A stretch of 64,000 bases of DNA from the NCBI GenBank assembly GCA_016219875.1, contig JACRJZ010000143.1, forward strand, positions 101,039 to 165,038, given 5' to 3'. The notes beneath the pieces were generated by a model. It ran no database searches and was not told the DNA's origin. It worked only from the letters and a program-made list of their open reading frames with translations. Shown in pieces: positions 9,318 to 18,375 of the stretch. The position numbers and the translations under genes are program-made. Within the stretch, counting starts at the first letter, position 1. Every line of letters begins with the position of its first letter. This DNA is from Verrucomicrobiota bacterium (GTDB lineage Bacteria > Verrucomicrobiota > Verrucomicrobiia > Limisphaerales > JACRJZ01).

Positions 9318-11717
9318 ATGAAATCGCTGTTCTGGAAACTCGTCTGGATTGCGGTCGCCGGGCTGGGAGCCGCGGCCTACGCCACGCTCGCGCTGAACCG
9401 CGGCGAACACCTCAACTCCGCCTACATTCTGGTCGCCGCGCTCTGCTCCTACGCCATCGGCTACCGCTTTTACTCGAAGTGGATCGCCGCCCGCGTGCTC
9501 GCGCTGAACGACCGCCGCGCCACGCCGTGCGAAGTCCACGACGACGGCAAGGACTTCGTGAAGACGAACAAGTGGATCGTCTTCGGCCATCACTTCGCCG
9601 CGATCTCTGGACCGGGGCCGCTGGTGGGACCGGTGCTGGCGGCGCAGTTTGGCTACTTGCCCGGTACGCTCTGGATTCTGATTGGCGTGGTGCTGGGCGG
9701 CGCGGTGCAGGACTTCGTGATTCTGTTCAGTTCCATTCGCCGCGATGGGAAATCGCTGGGACAGATGGTCAAGGACGAGTTGAACACCACCGCCGGTTTT
9801 GTCGCGTTGATTTCCATTCTGGCCATCATGGTGATCTTGTTGGCGGTGCTGGGCCTCGTGGTAGTGAAGGCGCTGGCCGAAAGCCCGTGGGGCGTGTTCA
9901 CGGTGGGCGCGACCATTCCCATCGCCATGCTCATGGGCGGCTACATGCGGTATTGGCGCGTGGGCAAGGTGATGGAGGCGTCGGTCTTCGGCGTGATCGG
10001 ATTGTTGCTGGCGGTGTGGGGCGGGAAGCTGGTTTATGAGAGTCCCGAGTGGTCGAAGGTTTTTGGGCTGACCGATATCACGCTGGCGTGGGTCATCATC
10101 ATCTACGGCCTGGCGGCGAGCGTCCTGCCGGTGTGGCTGCTGCTGGCGCCGCGCGACTACTTGAGCACCTTCATGAAACTCGGCACCATCGGCGCGCTGG
10201 CTGTGGGCATCTTCCTCGTGCTGCCCAATCTCGAAATGCCGGCCGTAAGCCGCTTCGTCGATGGCAGCGGATTGGTGGTGGCGGGCAAGGTTTTTCCGTT
10301 TTGCTTCATCACCATCGCCTGCGGGGCGATCTCCGGCTTTCACACGCTCATTGCCAGCGGCACCACGCCCAAGCTCATCACGCGCGAGGGCTACGCGCGG
10401 CCCATCGGCTACGGCGCAATGTGCCTGGAGTCGCTCGTGGCCATCATGGCGATGATCGCGGCTTGCACGCTGGAGCCGGGCGTCTATCTCAGCATGAATG
10501 TCAAGGGCGTGGCGGCGGAGACTGTAGCCAAGGTGACTTCGCTGGGTTTCCCCGTGACGGTCGAGCAAATGGATACGCTGGCCAAGCAGATCGGTGAACA
10601 CACGCTTTTCGGTCGCACGGGCGGCGCGGCCACGCTGGCGGTGGGCATGGCGCACATCTTCTCCAAGGTCGTCAGCGGACGCTGGCTCGACCTCTGGTAC
10701 CACTTCGCGATCATGTTTGAGGCGCTGTTCATCCTGACCACGCTCGACGCCGGCACGCGCGTGGGCCGCTACATCCTCCATGACTTTCTGGGGAACCTCT
10801 GGAAGCCGCTCGGCAACACGCGCAGCCTGCCGGCGAACCTGCTGGCCAGCGGCCTGATGGTCTGCGGCTGGGGCTACTTCCTTGTGCAAGGCGTGCGCGA
10901 CCCGCTCGGCGGCATCAACTCGCTGTGGCCGCTTTTCGGCATCGCCAACCAGATGCTCGCCGCCATCGCGCTGTGCCTGGCGACGACGATCATTTTGAAA
11001 AGGACGCTCCAACGTGGGACAGGCGTCGCGCCTGTCTCTGACTCAGCCGGTGGATTTGAAAGCACGGGGATGAAGATGGAAACAGGCGCGACGCCTGTCC
11101 CACGTTCACCTTGGCTCGCGCTTGTCACGCTGGTTCCGCTGGTGTGGCTGGTGTCCGTCACGTTTACGGCGGGTGTGCAGAAGATTGCTCACGAGAGTCC
11201 GAGGATCGGCTTCCTGGCCCAAGCGCGTGAACTGGACAGCAAGCTGCCCACGCTCACCGCCGCGCTGGAGACAGCGAAAGCAGCCGGCGAGGAAGCTGCC
11301 ATTGTCGCAGCGCAGAAAGCGGTCAAGGCCAATCGCACCCTCCACTTCAACAACGTCCTCGACGCTTGTGTGGCCGGAGTCTTTCTGGCCCTCGTCACGC
11401 TGATTCTTCTGTTGAGTTTGCGGGAATGGCTCCTTCTCCTCGCCCGCAAGAAGCTGGCCGAGCTTCGCGAAACCCCGCCAGTCTGGCTGCCCGACTACGC
11501 CGTGGCCGAGGGTAAACCGTTCAAGCTTTTCAGCCTGCTTGCGCTGGCCCTGGCGCTGGCGAAGGAGCTTTCCGGCGAAGCACAGCTTGAGCGCGCCCGA
11601 TCGCAAGCCCAACTTTGTCACTGCGGCCACCACGACGAAGGCGACAAGAAATCCCAGGCGAAGCTTTTCACCGAAGTCACCGAAAGCCGCTTCCACGGCG
11701 TGCGGCGGTGCTGCTGA
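9318..11717 (+). CDS. cstA: Carbon starvation protein CstA family peptide transporter
   Basis: A 799-residue polytopic membrane protein. I chose the ATG at 9318 (MKSLFWKLVWIAVAGLGAAA); the upstream open frame is repeat-derived. Family landmarks are NKWIVFGHHFAAISGPGPL, GPVLAAQFGYLPGTLWILIG, FHTLIASGTTPKL and FALGTRVGRY-like LDAGTRVGRYILHDF. CstA proteins import peptides or pyruvate, often under carbon limitation. It is longer than usual partly because about 33 residues near 565-597 are encoded by an inserted palindrome (11011-11106) that keeps the frame. The C terminus ends in CHCGHHDEGDKKSQ, a possible metal-binding but unproven tail. Selection evidently tolerates the insert, which falls in a loop before the last helices. 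Confidence 0.92.
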   Translation: MKSLFWKLVWIAVAGLGAAAYATLALNRGEHLNSAYILVAALCSYAIGYRFYSKWIAARVLALNDRRATPCEVHDDGKDFVKTNKWIVFGHHFAAISGPGPLVGPVLAAQFGYLPGTLWILIGVVLGGAVQDFVILFSSIRRDGKSLGQMVKDELNTTAGFVALISILAIMVILLAVLGLVVVKALAESPWGVFTVGATIPIAMLMGGYMRYWRVGKVMEASVFGVIGLLLAVWGGKLVYESPEWSKVFGLTDITLAWVIIIYGLAASVLPVWLLLAPRDYLSTFMKLGTIGALAVGIFLVLPNLEMPAVSRFVDGSGLVVAGKVFPFCFITIACGAISGFHTLIASGTTPKLITREGYARPIGYGAMCLESLVAIMAMIAACTLEPGVYLSMNVKGVAAETVAKVTSLGFPVTVEQMDTLAKQIGEHTLFGRTGGAATLAVGMAHIFSKVVSGRWLDLWYHFAIMFEALFILTTLDAGTRVGRYILHDFLGNLWKPLGNTRSLPANLLASGLMVCGWGYFLVQGVRDPLGGINSLWPLFGIANQMLAAIALCLATTIILKRTLQRGTGVAPVSDSAGGFESTGMKMETGATPVPRSPWLALVTLVPLVWLVSVTFTAGVQKIAHESPRIGFLAQARELDSKLPTLTAALETAKAAGEEAAIVAAQKAVKANRTLHFNNVLDACVAGVFLALVTLILLLSLREWLLLLARKKLAELRETPPVWLPDYAVAEGKPFKLFSLLALALALAKELSGEAQLERARSQAQLCHCGHHDEGDKKSQAKLFTEVTESRFHGVRRCC
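11011..11106. repeat. In-frame palindromic repeat inside cstA
   Basis: Arms of 27 bp (11011-11037 and 11080-11106, GTGGGACAGGCGTCGCGCCT and complement) match at 26 of 27 positions and enclose a 42-bp loop. The insertion adds residues reading RGTGVAPVSD...METGATPVPR to CstA without breaking the frame. Confidence 0.9.
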
Positions 11718-11753
11718 GCGGAAAGCTCTGGCTTTCTTGCGCGCGTTAGCGTT

Positions 11754-11825
11754 TTGGAGTGCGGCGGTGCCCCGCCGCTTTGGATCACGCGCCTGAAAAG
11801 CGGCGGAGTACCGCCGCACTCCAAG
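11754..11825. repeat. Inverted repeat TTGGAGTGCGGCGG family
   Basis: Arms TTGGAGTGCGGCGGTGCCCC and its near complement at the right end enclose a short loop just past cstA. A related, more degraded copy is at 50278-50392. It sits between two genes that converge (cstA on plus, the next on minus). Confidence 0.75.
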
Positions 11826-11877
11826 ACGCTTCGCGCGGTGGTCAGCCAAAGTTCCAGCAACATGTCGCTCGCCAGGG

Positions 11878-13467
11878 TTACGAGCCGCCCAATTGTCGGA
11901 CCCGAAAAAAAACGCCCGTTCCACTGATCGGAACCGTCAAGTTGGTTCCATTCGTTACCACGACCGTCGTCCAGTTTGTCGTCGAGAGCGGACTCGCGCG
12001 CTCTACGACGCATAGGCCCGCGCTCCCTGTCCAGTTCAGCAGGAGGTTGGTTCCAGCGCGTGAGCCTCGCAGTGTCAAGACCGGCGCGACTGTCACCTGC
12101 ACTGCATCATATGCAACCGTGTGAACGCCGTCGTCGGCGCTCAGCATCAGCGTGTAGGCACCGGGCGCACTGAAGGTGGCAGTCGTGGTCGCCCGCGCGG
12201 CGTTTCCGAAAACCACCTCGCCGGGGCCGTCGTATTTCCTCCACTGCGCTTGAACGGGCAACGTCGCGCTGACCGTCCCTGTCAGCGCGGTCGGTTCGCC
12301 CGCACGCGCAGACATGTCCGGCCCTGCGCTGGCGTTGGGGGCGCCTGCTGACCGCGGGCCTTCATTTGGGCCGGTCGTTTGCACGACTTCAAAATTCGTG
12401 ATCGAGATCGAAGTGAGATTGTTGAAGGCATTGGCGGGGAATCGCGGATCGGGTGCCACAGAGATGGAGAAGAAGCCGCCGTTGTCCGCCACGATGGCGC
12501 CGTATTTCTTCAGCCCGCGCAGCACGGCTTTCTCCTGCTTGGTCCAGGAGTCTGGGATGATGAAGCCCGCCTTGAGTCGCAGCCGCTGGCCCATGGCCGG
12601 CACGTTCGGATCAGTGGTGCTTGGCACTGAGGCGTAGTGCGTGGCCGGGTAAATAAAGGCGCGGCGCGTGTGCTTCACGATGATCCGAACGGCGTGCTCG
12701 ACCATGCCGCGCTCGCTTTCGTCGTAGCGCACCAGGCCGGCGAACATGCACAGGCCCGCGGCGTCGCCAGAGGTCCAGCCGGCCGGGCGGAGCGTGTTGT
12801 TCGTCAGATTGAACCGCGCGCCGTTGGACGCCTCCCAGTTGGTGCCTACCCGCTGCGTCAGCCACGTTTCCCAGACGAAGCCGGTCGCCGGCTGCACGAT
12901 GATGGCGTGCCGGTCGCCGCCGTTGGTGTTAATGTCCATTTGCCACTGCTCCAGCGTGAGCGTGCCGGTTGCACGCGGCCAGCCCTCGATGGGCAGATTG
13001 GGCGGAATCGGATAAGGACCGAGATCGGATTCCTCCGGCCAGTTGAAGAGATCAATCGGCACGAACGGCTGGCTGGCTGGCACGAGCGCAAAGTTCATTT
13101 CGTAAAAGGGCCGCAGCGTCCGGCGGCTGGAAGACAGCTCTGAGATGATCTGGGCAATCATCGCACCCGAATTCGTGAGCAGCGGGCGGCGCGAGATGTC
13201 TTCGTTCCACGGATTGTCGCGCGGGAAGATCTGCAACGCGCTGGCAATGGCATCCGCTTCCGGCGTGTGGAACAGCACGGCGTTCGTCATCACGGGCGCA
13301 GGGCCGAGAATACGCCCTTCGTGATTGATGCGTTCGGCAAGGCACGGCGCCAGCCCGCAAAGCCAGCTTAGCGCGAGCGCCGGTACGATTCGGGCGGGCC
13401 GTAGCGCGCGCCAGTCCTGGCGGGCTGTCTTCAATCGAGGCAGGCTCGGTTGTTCGGTTTGACACAT
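11878..13467 (-). CDS. Secreted protein with C-terminal PKD-like domain, function unknown
   Basis: 529 residues from the ATG at 13467. A long n-region leads to a hydrophobic segment (IVPALALSWLCGLAPCLA) consistent with export. Residues about 50-330 form an unrecognised domain with FPRDNPWNEDISRRPLLTNS, GDRHAIIVQPATGFVWETW and CMFAGLVRYDE, rich in conserved-looking Trp, His and Asp. A PKD/Ig-like domain follows (APNASAGPDMSARAGE...ATFSAPGAYTLMLSADDG), then a short Ig-like tail typical of Verrucomicrobiota (NLLLNWTGSAGLCVVERAS...FFRVRQL). I do not assign an activity; a carbohydrate-active or surface role is a guess. It is transcribed divergently from ubiD with about 125 bp between them. Confidence 0.75.
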   Translation of the reverse strand: MCQTEQPSLPRLKTARQDWRALRPARIVPALALSWLCGLAPCLAERINHEGRILGPAPVMTNAVLFHTPEADAIASALQIFPRDNPWNEDISRRPLLTNSGAMIAQIISELSSSRRTLRPFYEMNFALVPASQPFVPIDLFNWPEESDLGPYPIPPNLPIEGWPRATGTLTLEQWQMDINTNGGDRHAIIVQPATGFVWETWLTQRVGTNWEASNGARFNLTNNTLRPAGWTSGDAAGLCMFAGLVRYDESERGMVEHAVRIIVKHTRRAFIYPATHYASVPSTTDPNVPAMGQRLRLKAGFIIPDSWTKQEKAVLRGLKKYGAIVADNGGFFSISVAPDPRFPANAFNNLTSISITNFEVVQTTGPNEGPRSAGAPNASAGPDMSARAGEPTALTGTVSATLPVQAQWRKYDGPGEVVFGNAARATTTATFSAPGAYTLMLSADDGVHTVAYDAVQVTVAPVLTLRGSRAGTNLLLNWTGSAGLCVVERASPLSTTNWTTVVVTNGTNLTVPISGTGVFFRVRQLGGS

Positions 13468-13593
13468 GATTGTCTGTTCAAGCGGCCGGCGTTCATTCGG
13501 GGCGCGCTTCGGCAACGGTATGCTAGCGCCATGCCGCCGCCAACTTGCGAGGCGGATTGCCTCCGTCGGCTCGTGTGATACTCTGGCGCCGCT

Positions 13594-15129
13594 ATGGCAT
13601 TCGATTCATTCCGGGATTTCGTCGCGCAACTCGAGAGAGCAGGGGAACTCCTGCGCATTTCCCAGCCTGTTGCGACTGAACTTGAAATCACCGAACTGGC
13701 AGACCGCCAGATGAAGTCTGCCGGCGGCGGCAAGGCGCTGCTCATCGAAAAACCCACCGTCAACGGCCAGGTGTCGCCGTTTCCCGTCGCCATCAACACG
13801 CTCGGCTCGTGGAAGCGCATGGCCCTGAGCCTGGGCGCGAACTCAGTCGATGAAGTGGCCGCCGAACTCGGCTCGCTCATGAAGGCCAAGCCGCCGACGA
13901 GTTTTCGTGACGCCTTGAAGTTGTTGAGCACCGCGATGGACTTGCGCCACGCCAAGCCCAAGCTCGTCAAAGACGGTCCGTGCAAGGAAGTGGTGCATCT
14001 GGTTGAAGGTTCCAAGTTGAAAGTTGAAAGTTGGCCGGCAGCACCGAGCGTTTCCGATCCTCCAACCTTCAACCTTCAACCTTCAACCTTGCTGAACCTC
14101 CCCATCCTCAAATGCTGGCCGCTCGACGGCGGACGCTTCATCACGCTGCCGTGCGTCGTCACCAAAGACCCCGACACCGGCGAGCGCAACGTCGGCATGT
14201 ATCGCATCCAGATTTACGACGACCGCACCACCGGCATGCACTGGCAGCTCCAGAAAGTCGGTGCACGCCACGGCCGCCGCTACTACGAAACCGGCACGCG
14301 CATGCCTGTCGCGATTTTCCTCGGCGGCGATCCCGTGTTTGCATTTTGCGCTACTGCCCCTCTCCCTGACGGCATGGACGAGTTCTTGTTGGCAGGCTAC
14401 CTGAGGAAGCGATCCGTCGAATTGGTCCGATGCGTCTCATCCGACCTCGAAGTCCCCGCCAACGCCGACTTCGTCATCGAAGGCTACGTTGACCCGACCG
14501 AGCCGTTGCGCGACGAAGGCCCGTTCGGCGACCACACTGGCTACTACACCTTGCCCGAGCCGTATCCCGTCTTCCACGTCACCGCCATCACGCACCGCAA
14601 AAACGCCGTCTATCCCGCCACCATCGTCGGCATCCCGCCGATGGAAGACTTCTACATCGGCGGCGCGTCCGTGAAACTCTTCCTGCCCATCTTCAAGATG
14701 AACTTCCCCGAGATCGTGGACATCGCGCTGCCGGCGGAGGGCGTCTTCCACAACCTCGTCTTCGTGAGCATCCGCAAGACCTACCCGATGCAGGCCTACA
14801 AAATCATGCACGGCCTCTGGGGCATGGGCCAGATGATGTTCACCAAATACATCATCGTGGTGGACGACGACGTGGACGTGCACAACACCAGCGAAGTCCT
14901 CTTCCGCCTCTGCGCCAACACCGACCCGCAACGCGACAGCATCTTCACCAAAGGCCCGTCCGACGTGCTCGACCACGCCACCAGCGAAATCGCCAGCGGC
15001 AGCAAACTCGGCATTGACGCGACGAAGAAAATTCCCGGCGAAGGCTTCAAACGCCCCTGGCCGCCGCTCATCAAGATGGATGCGGCGGTGAAGGCAAAGG
15101 TGGAAAAGCTGACAAATGGGGAGGAGTAA
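13594..15129 (+). CDS. ubiD: UbiD family decarboxylase (intact copy)
   Basis: 511 residues, close to the usual UbiD length of about 490-500. It belongs to the prenylated-FMN dependent 3-polyprenyl-4-hydroxybenzoate decarboxylase family: NVGMYRIQIYDD, the EGPFGDHTGYY segment at about 307-317, GIPPMEDFYIGGASVKLFLP, and the conserved C-terminal stretch ending GEGFKRPWPPLIKMD. Residues about 136-166 (KLKVES...PTFNLQPSTLL) are absent from typical UbiD and coincide with an inverted AACCTTCAACC repeat at 14001-14091, so they are a repeat-encoded insert just before the conserved CWPLDGG. No ubiX lies nearby. Its stop overlaps the next ATG (TAATG). Its 3' end is the parent-like sequence for seven partial copies downstream. 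Confidence 0.93.
   Translation: MAFDSFRDFVAQLERAGELLRISQPVATELEITELADRQMKSAGGGKALLIEKPTVNGQVSPFPVAINTLGSWKRMALSLGANSVDEVAAELGSLMKAKPPTSFRDALKLLSTAMDLRHAKPKLVKDGPCKEVVHLVEGSKLKVESWPAAPSVSDPPTFNLQPSTLLNLPILKCWPLDGGRFITLPCVVTKDPDTGERNVGMYRIQIYDDRTTGMHWQLQKVGARHGRRYYETGTRMPVAIFLGGDPVFAFCATAPLPDGMDEFLLAGYLRKRSVELVRCVSSDLEVPANADFVIEGYVDPTEPLRDEGPFGDHTGYYTLPEPYPVFHVTAITHRKNAVYPATIVGIPPMEDFYIGGASVKLFLPIFKMNFPEIVDIALPAEGVFHNLVFVSIRKTYPMQAYKIMHGLWGMGQMMFTKYIIVVDDDVDVHNTSEVLFRLCANTDPQRDSIFTKGPSDVLDHATSEIASGSKLGIDATKKIPGEGFKRPWPPLIKMDAAVKAKVEKLTNGEE
14001..14091. repeat. In-frame GTTGAAGGTT/AACCTTCAAC inverted repeat in ubiD
   Basis: Short tandem units GTTGAA(A/G)G on the left (14001-14034) and their complement on the right (14062-14091) form an imperfect hairpin. 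The same unit family occurs between gspE and gspF at 59470-59500 and 59762-59792. The frame of ubiD is preserved through it. Confidence 0.8.
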
Positions 15130-15998
15130 TGGAAAATGTTACGATGTTCGAACACTTGAAGAATTTGTCCTTTGAACAAATCGCAGCGAAGAACCCTGGC
15201 GTGTTTACCGAAGAGGGAGGGGGGACTTTTTTGCTCATTCCTGCCCGTGATTTTGACATATGGGAAAAGGAATTTGCTCCCCGTTTTTTACCGATCGTGA
15301 CTCGCTACACTCGTGAGTATCCAGCTTTTCCAACTACTCTCCAAACCGGAATCGCTGAAGTGCACAGCAAGTGCTGGTTGGTGTCGTATGCCCACCGATT
15401 GTTGACCGAACCGGTTTCTCCGCTTCGGGTTACCTTTTGGATGATGGAAACCTTCGGCCCGATGAACCAAGTCGTTAAAGGTTCGGTGGAGTCACTAAAA
15501 CCCGGTGAATCCATCCGCGTTGCCGCAGAGGCGAAGCATTTGCTCCATCCTTTGGAGGCGTATCTTTTCCAGATAAAATCTGCGCTCGACATCCTCGCGC
15601 CGCTTATTGCGAAGGCACTGAATTGCAGAGACTACGTCGATGGCTTCCATCGCAAGGGAAAGGATGACTACGGGCGGGCGTTTCTCAACGTGCTTCAGAA
15701 CGGTCCAAAAGACAGCCAGGAAAATGCCGTTCGCATTACCACCATTATCGAGCAACACAAAAAGGATTGGCTTGATAGAGCGATCAGTATGCGTGACAGG
15801 ATTACGCACTACCAAAGCTTCGACTCGAAGCTTTGCATCACCGCAACCTACCAACGACCAGATAGCGGGCGGGGTGCACCATTCCTCCAGTGCGAAGTAA
15901 TGTTTGAAGGCGAGCGTCTTTTCGATTTGCTACAGCGGTTTCAATCTGGATTTCACGGTTTGATTTCCGCGCTAGTAGGCTGTCTCAAATCTGGCTGA
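15129..15998 (+). CDS. Hypothetical HEPN-like protein
   Basis: 289 residues, start overlapping the ubiD stop (a second ATG at 15144 is equally possible). The family is not one I can name. A C-terminal helical region contains RDRITHYQ at about 221-228, which fits the R-x4-H motif of HEPN ribonucleases, preceded by a helix-rich region (HPLEAYLFQIKSALDILAPLIAK and KKDWLDRAISM) of the type seen in HEPN-fold proteins. Base composition is visibly more AT-rich than ubiD, suggesting transfer. It is the first cargo gene after ubiD in the tail array. A toxin or defence role is inferred from the motif and company only. Confidence 0.6.
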   Translation: MENVTMFEHLKNLSFEQIAAKNPGVFTEEGGGTFLLIPARDFDIWEKEFAPRFLPIVTRYTREYPAFPTTLQTGIAEVHSKCWLVSYAHRLLTEPVSPLRVTFWMMETFGPMNQVVKGSVESLKPGESIRVAAEAKHLLHPLEAYLFQIKSALDILAPLIAKALNCRDYVDGFHRKGKDDYGRAFLNVLQNGPKDSQENAVRITTIIEQHKKDWLDRAISMRDRITHYQSFDSKLCITATYQRPDSGRGAPFLQCEVMFEGERLFDLLQRFQSGFHGLISALVGCLKSG

Positions 15999-16004
15999 CA
16001 GCCC

Positions 16005-16115
16005 CAACGGGGCTTTGTCCCCAAGCCCAGGGTTGCGAGGCACGAGCTACCCTGGGTCACCGTCCGCCAAACATCCCCAACCGCAACGCGGTGGCGGCCC
16101 ATCCGTTCCCGCCCG
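16005..16115. repeat. Dispersed repeat, copy 1
   Basis: The segment has AGCCCCAACGGGGCTTTGTC (a palindrome), GGTTGCGAGGCACGAGC, CACCGTCCGC and AACCGCAACGCGGTGG blocks. All four blocks recur in the same order and orientation at 30940-31060, about 15 kb away, with scattered substitutions. The two copies bracket almost all of the ubiD-tail array. Confidence 0.8.
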
Positions 16116-16162
16116 CGCCATGACGAACCTTTGTTGCATATGCAACAAAGGTTTGCGCAGGG

Positions 16163-16345
16163 CTATTCGGGTTTGAACGTGCGCAGTTGCCGGCTGGCGT
16201 CCCGGAGCACTTCCACCCGCCGCCGCCACGCCTGTTGCCCCAGGTAATCGTACGGCAGAATCCGACCCGGCAGCAGCGGATCGTTCGTCACCGCCTCCAG
16301 CCACGCCTCGCGCTCGGCCGCCGCCTGCCACGCTTCGCTTGATTG
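16163..16345 (-). pseudogene. C-terminal fragment of a PaaX-like regulator
   Basis: A minus-strand frame encodes about 60 residues reading EAWLEAVTNDPLLPGRILPYDYLGQQAWRR in two overlapping halves, resembling the C-terminal region of PaaX-family transcription regulators (DPLLP...P.DYLG). The start side is cut off by a GATTGCAGATC-type repeat at 16339-16373, and no N-terminal helix-turn-helix part is present. It is a remnant, not a gene. Confidence 0.6.
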
Positions 16346-16454
16346 CAGATCGCAGATCTCAGATTGCAGAGCGCGTCGCCCGGTCGCTCGCCGCGGGTTA
16401 AAATCACCCACGTAACGGTTGATTTACACTCTGGGCCTTGGGTAAAGTCCGCCG

Positions 16455-17714
16455 ATGAAACATCGCCACATCACGCCACTGGTGCTCGCGGCGTTGGCGG
16501 ATACGCCAGTGGTTTTTGTGCAGGGACCACGGCAGTCGGGCAAGACGACGCTGGTGCAAAGCCTGCGCGAACACGGTCATCCGGCGGAGTATCGGACGCT
16601 GGACGATGCCGCCGTGCTGGCCGCCGCCCGCAGCGATCCCGATGGATTCGTGGACAGCCTGCCGGAGCGAGTCATTCTCGACGAGGTGCAACGCGCGCCG
16701 GATTTATTCCGTGCGATCAAGCGCAGCGTGGACGCCAAGCGCCGACCGGGGCGATTTCTGCTGACGGGTTCGGCGAACGCGCTGGTGCTGCCAAAAGTTT
16801 CGGAATCGCTGGCGGGGCGGATGGAGGTGCTCACGCTGGCCCCATTTTCGCAGGGCGAAATCTCCGGACGGCGCGAGGGCTTCGTGGAGGCTTGTTTCGC
16901 GCGCGAGTTCAAGCCCGGCACCTTCCGAGACGCGGGCTGGCCGGCCCTGGTGGAGCGCGCCGTTGGCGGCGGCTTTCCCGAGGCTCTGGCCCGCTCGGAC
17001 GCGGCGCGGCGGTCAGCATGGTTCGGCAGTTACATCACGACCCTCTTGGAGCGAGACGTGCGCGATTTATCCAACGTGCAGAACTGGTCGGACCTGCCCC
17101 GGCTGTTGCGGTTGCTGGCGGCACGAACCTCCGGCGTGCTGAATCTGTCCGATGTGGCGCGCGACGCGCATCTGCCGTTGACGACGCTGCAACGGCACTG
17201 GGCGTTGCTGGAGGCGGTGTTCTTCGTGCGGACGCTGCCAGCGTGGAGTGGCAATCTCACTTCGCGGCTGGCCAAGGCGCCGAAAATCCTGCTGAACGAT
17301 GCGGGTCTGTTGTGTCATCTGCTCCATCTCGATGCGGAACGGCTCAAGACGGATGACTTGATGAGTGGATCAGTGCTGGAGTCGTTCGTGGCCGTGGAGT
17401 TGGCCAAGCAAGCGACGTGGAGTCGTGTGCGTCCCGCGCTGTTTCATTACCGCACGCAAAAGCAGCAGGAGGTGGATTTGGTCATGGAGGACGGCGCGGG
17501 GCGGCTGGTTGGCATCGAGGTGAAGAAGACGGCCAGCCCGACGAGCAGCGATTTCAAGGGATTGCGGCAGTTGAGCGAGCAAACGGGCAGGAAATTCCTG
17601 CGCGGCATATTGCTCTATACAGGTTCGACCAGCGTGGCGTTTGGGCCGAACCTGCACGCCGTTCCAGTGAGTGCGCTGTGGCAGCTTGAAAGCACGGACG
17701 AATCGTCTTCGTGA
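16455..17714 (+). CDS. AAA ATPase with DUF4143 (AAA_14 family)
   Basis: 419 residues. The N-terminal P-loop domain has Walker A GPRQSGKT (24-31), Walker B RVILDEVQ (about 74-81) and the sensor LLTGSAN. The C-terminal DUF4143 half has SYITTLLERDVRDLSNV, DAGLLCHLL and the nuclease-like end HYRTQKQQEVDLVMED...GIEVKK, which resembles a restriction-endonuclease-fold motif (E..D..E.K). Such proteins are widespread accessory genes of unclear role. The reading frame enters the next ubiD tail: its last codons and TGA stop (ESTDESSS then stop) come from out-of-frame ubiD sequence. So the gene's natural end was trimmed or the stop was supplied by the tail. Confidence 0.88.
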   Translation: MKHRHITPLVLAALADTPVVFVQGPRQSGKTTLVQSLREHGHPAEYRTLDDAAVLAAARSDPDGFVDSLPERVILDEVQRAPDLFRAIKRSVDAKRRPGRFLLTGSANALVLPKVSESLAGRMEVLTLAPFSQGEISGRREGFVEACFAREFKPGTFRDAGWPALVERAVGGGFPEALARSDAARRSAWFGSYITTLLERDVRDLSNVQNWSDLPRLLRLLAARTSGVLNLSDVARDAHLPLTTLQRHWALLEAVFFVRTLPAWSGNLTSRLAKAPKILLNDAGLLCHLLHLDAERLKTDDLMSGSVLESFVAVELAKQATWSRVRPALFHYRTQKQQEVDLVMEDGAGRLVGIEVKKTASPTSSDFKGLRQLSEQTGRKFLRGILLYTGSTSVAFGPNLHAVPVSALWQLESTDESSS

Positions 17715-18091
17715 GCATCCGCAAGACCTACCCGATGCAAGCCTACAAGATCATGCACGGCCTCTGGGGCATGGGTCAGATGATGTTCACCAAATACCTC
17801 ATCGTGGTGGACGACGAGTGCTTGCGCACGGCCACCGACATGCACAACACCAGCGAAGTCCTTTTCCGCCTCTGCGCCAACACCGATCCGCAGCGCGACA
17901 GCATCTTCACCAAAGGCCCGTCCGACGTGCTCGACCATGCGACGAGCGAAATCGCCAGCGGCAGCAAACTCGGCCTCGACGCAACGAAGAAAATTCTGGG
18001 CGAAGGCTTCAAACGCCCCTGGCCGCCACTGATCAAGATGGACCAGCAGGTGCGTGAGAAGATCACCGCGCTTTTCGGCAAAGCCACTTGA
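17703..18091 (+). pseudogene. ubiD 3' tail, copy 2 (about 126 codons)
   Basis: Starts at TCGTCTTCGTGAGC, equivalent to about 14758 in ubiD, and continues in frame to a TGA at 18089. It encodes SIRKTYPMQAYKIMHGLWGM through GEGFKRPWPPLIKM. Relative to intact ubiD it differs by a five-codon longer segment (DDECLRTATDMHN against DDDVDVHN) and by a different terminus (DQQVREKITALF). Most other changes are synonymous. The cargo ATPase TGA overlaps a GTG in the ubiD frame (GTGA), so translation of this orphan by reinitiation is conceivable but not indicated. Confidence 0.9.
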
Positions 18092-18129
18092 TATGGGCCA
18101 CCAGCCGTGTGAGTATGGGTCGCCATATT

Positions 18130-18375
18130 ATGAAAACGACCATTGAAATTGCGGACGATCTTTTTGCGCGTGCTCAACGGGTCGCGCGAAAGGAAAAGAC
18201 GTCGTTTCGTTCCTTGACGGAACAGGGTCTGCGGCTCGTGTTGAAACAGAAGCAGGCCCGGCCCACGCGCCTCCCTCCGTTGGTGACGGTGCGCGGCGGC
18301 GGCCTAACCGACGAGTTCAAGCACGCCTCCTGGGACAAAATCCGTGATGAAATCTATCGGGGGCGCGGCGCATGA
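18130..18375 (+). CDS. VapB-type antitoxin (DUF2191-like)
   Basis: 81 residues from ATG at 18130 (MKTTIEIADDLFARAQRVAR), the ribbon-helix-helix start typical of antitoxins paired with PIN toxins. The tail KHASWDKIRDEIYRGRGA is the usual toxin-wrapping region. The stop overlaps the toxin ATG (ATGA). It begins 39 bp after the stop of ubiD tail 2. Autoregulation through its N-terminal DNA-binding domain is expected for the family. Confidence 0.88.
   Translation: MKTTIEIADDLFARAQRVARKEKTSFRSLTEQGLRLVLKQKQARPTRLPPLVTVRGGGLTDEFKHASWDKIRDEIYRGRGA

Noticed and set aside
9003..11012. Long minus-strand open frame
   Set aside because: Antisense to cstA; His/Gln-rich composition typical of an antisense shadow.
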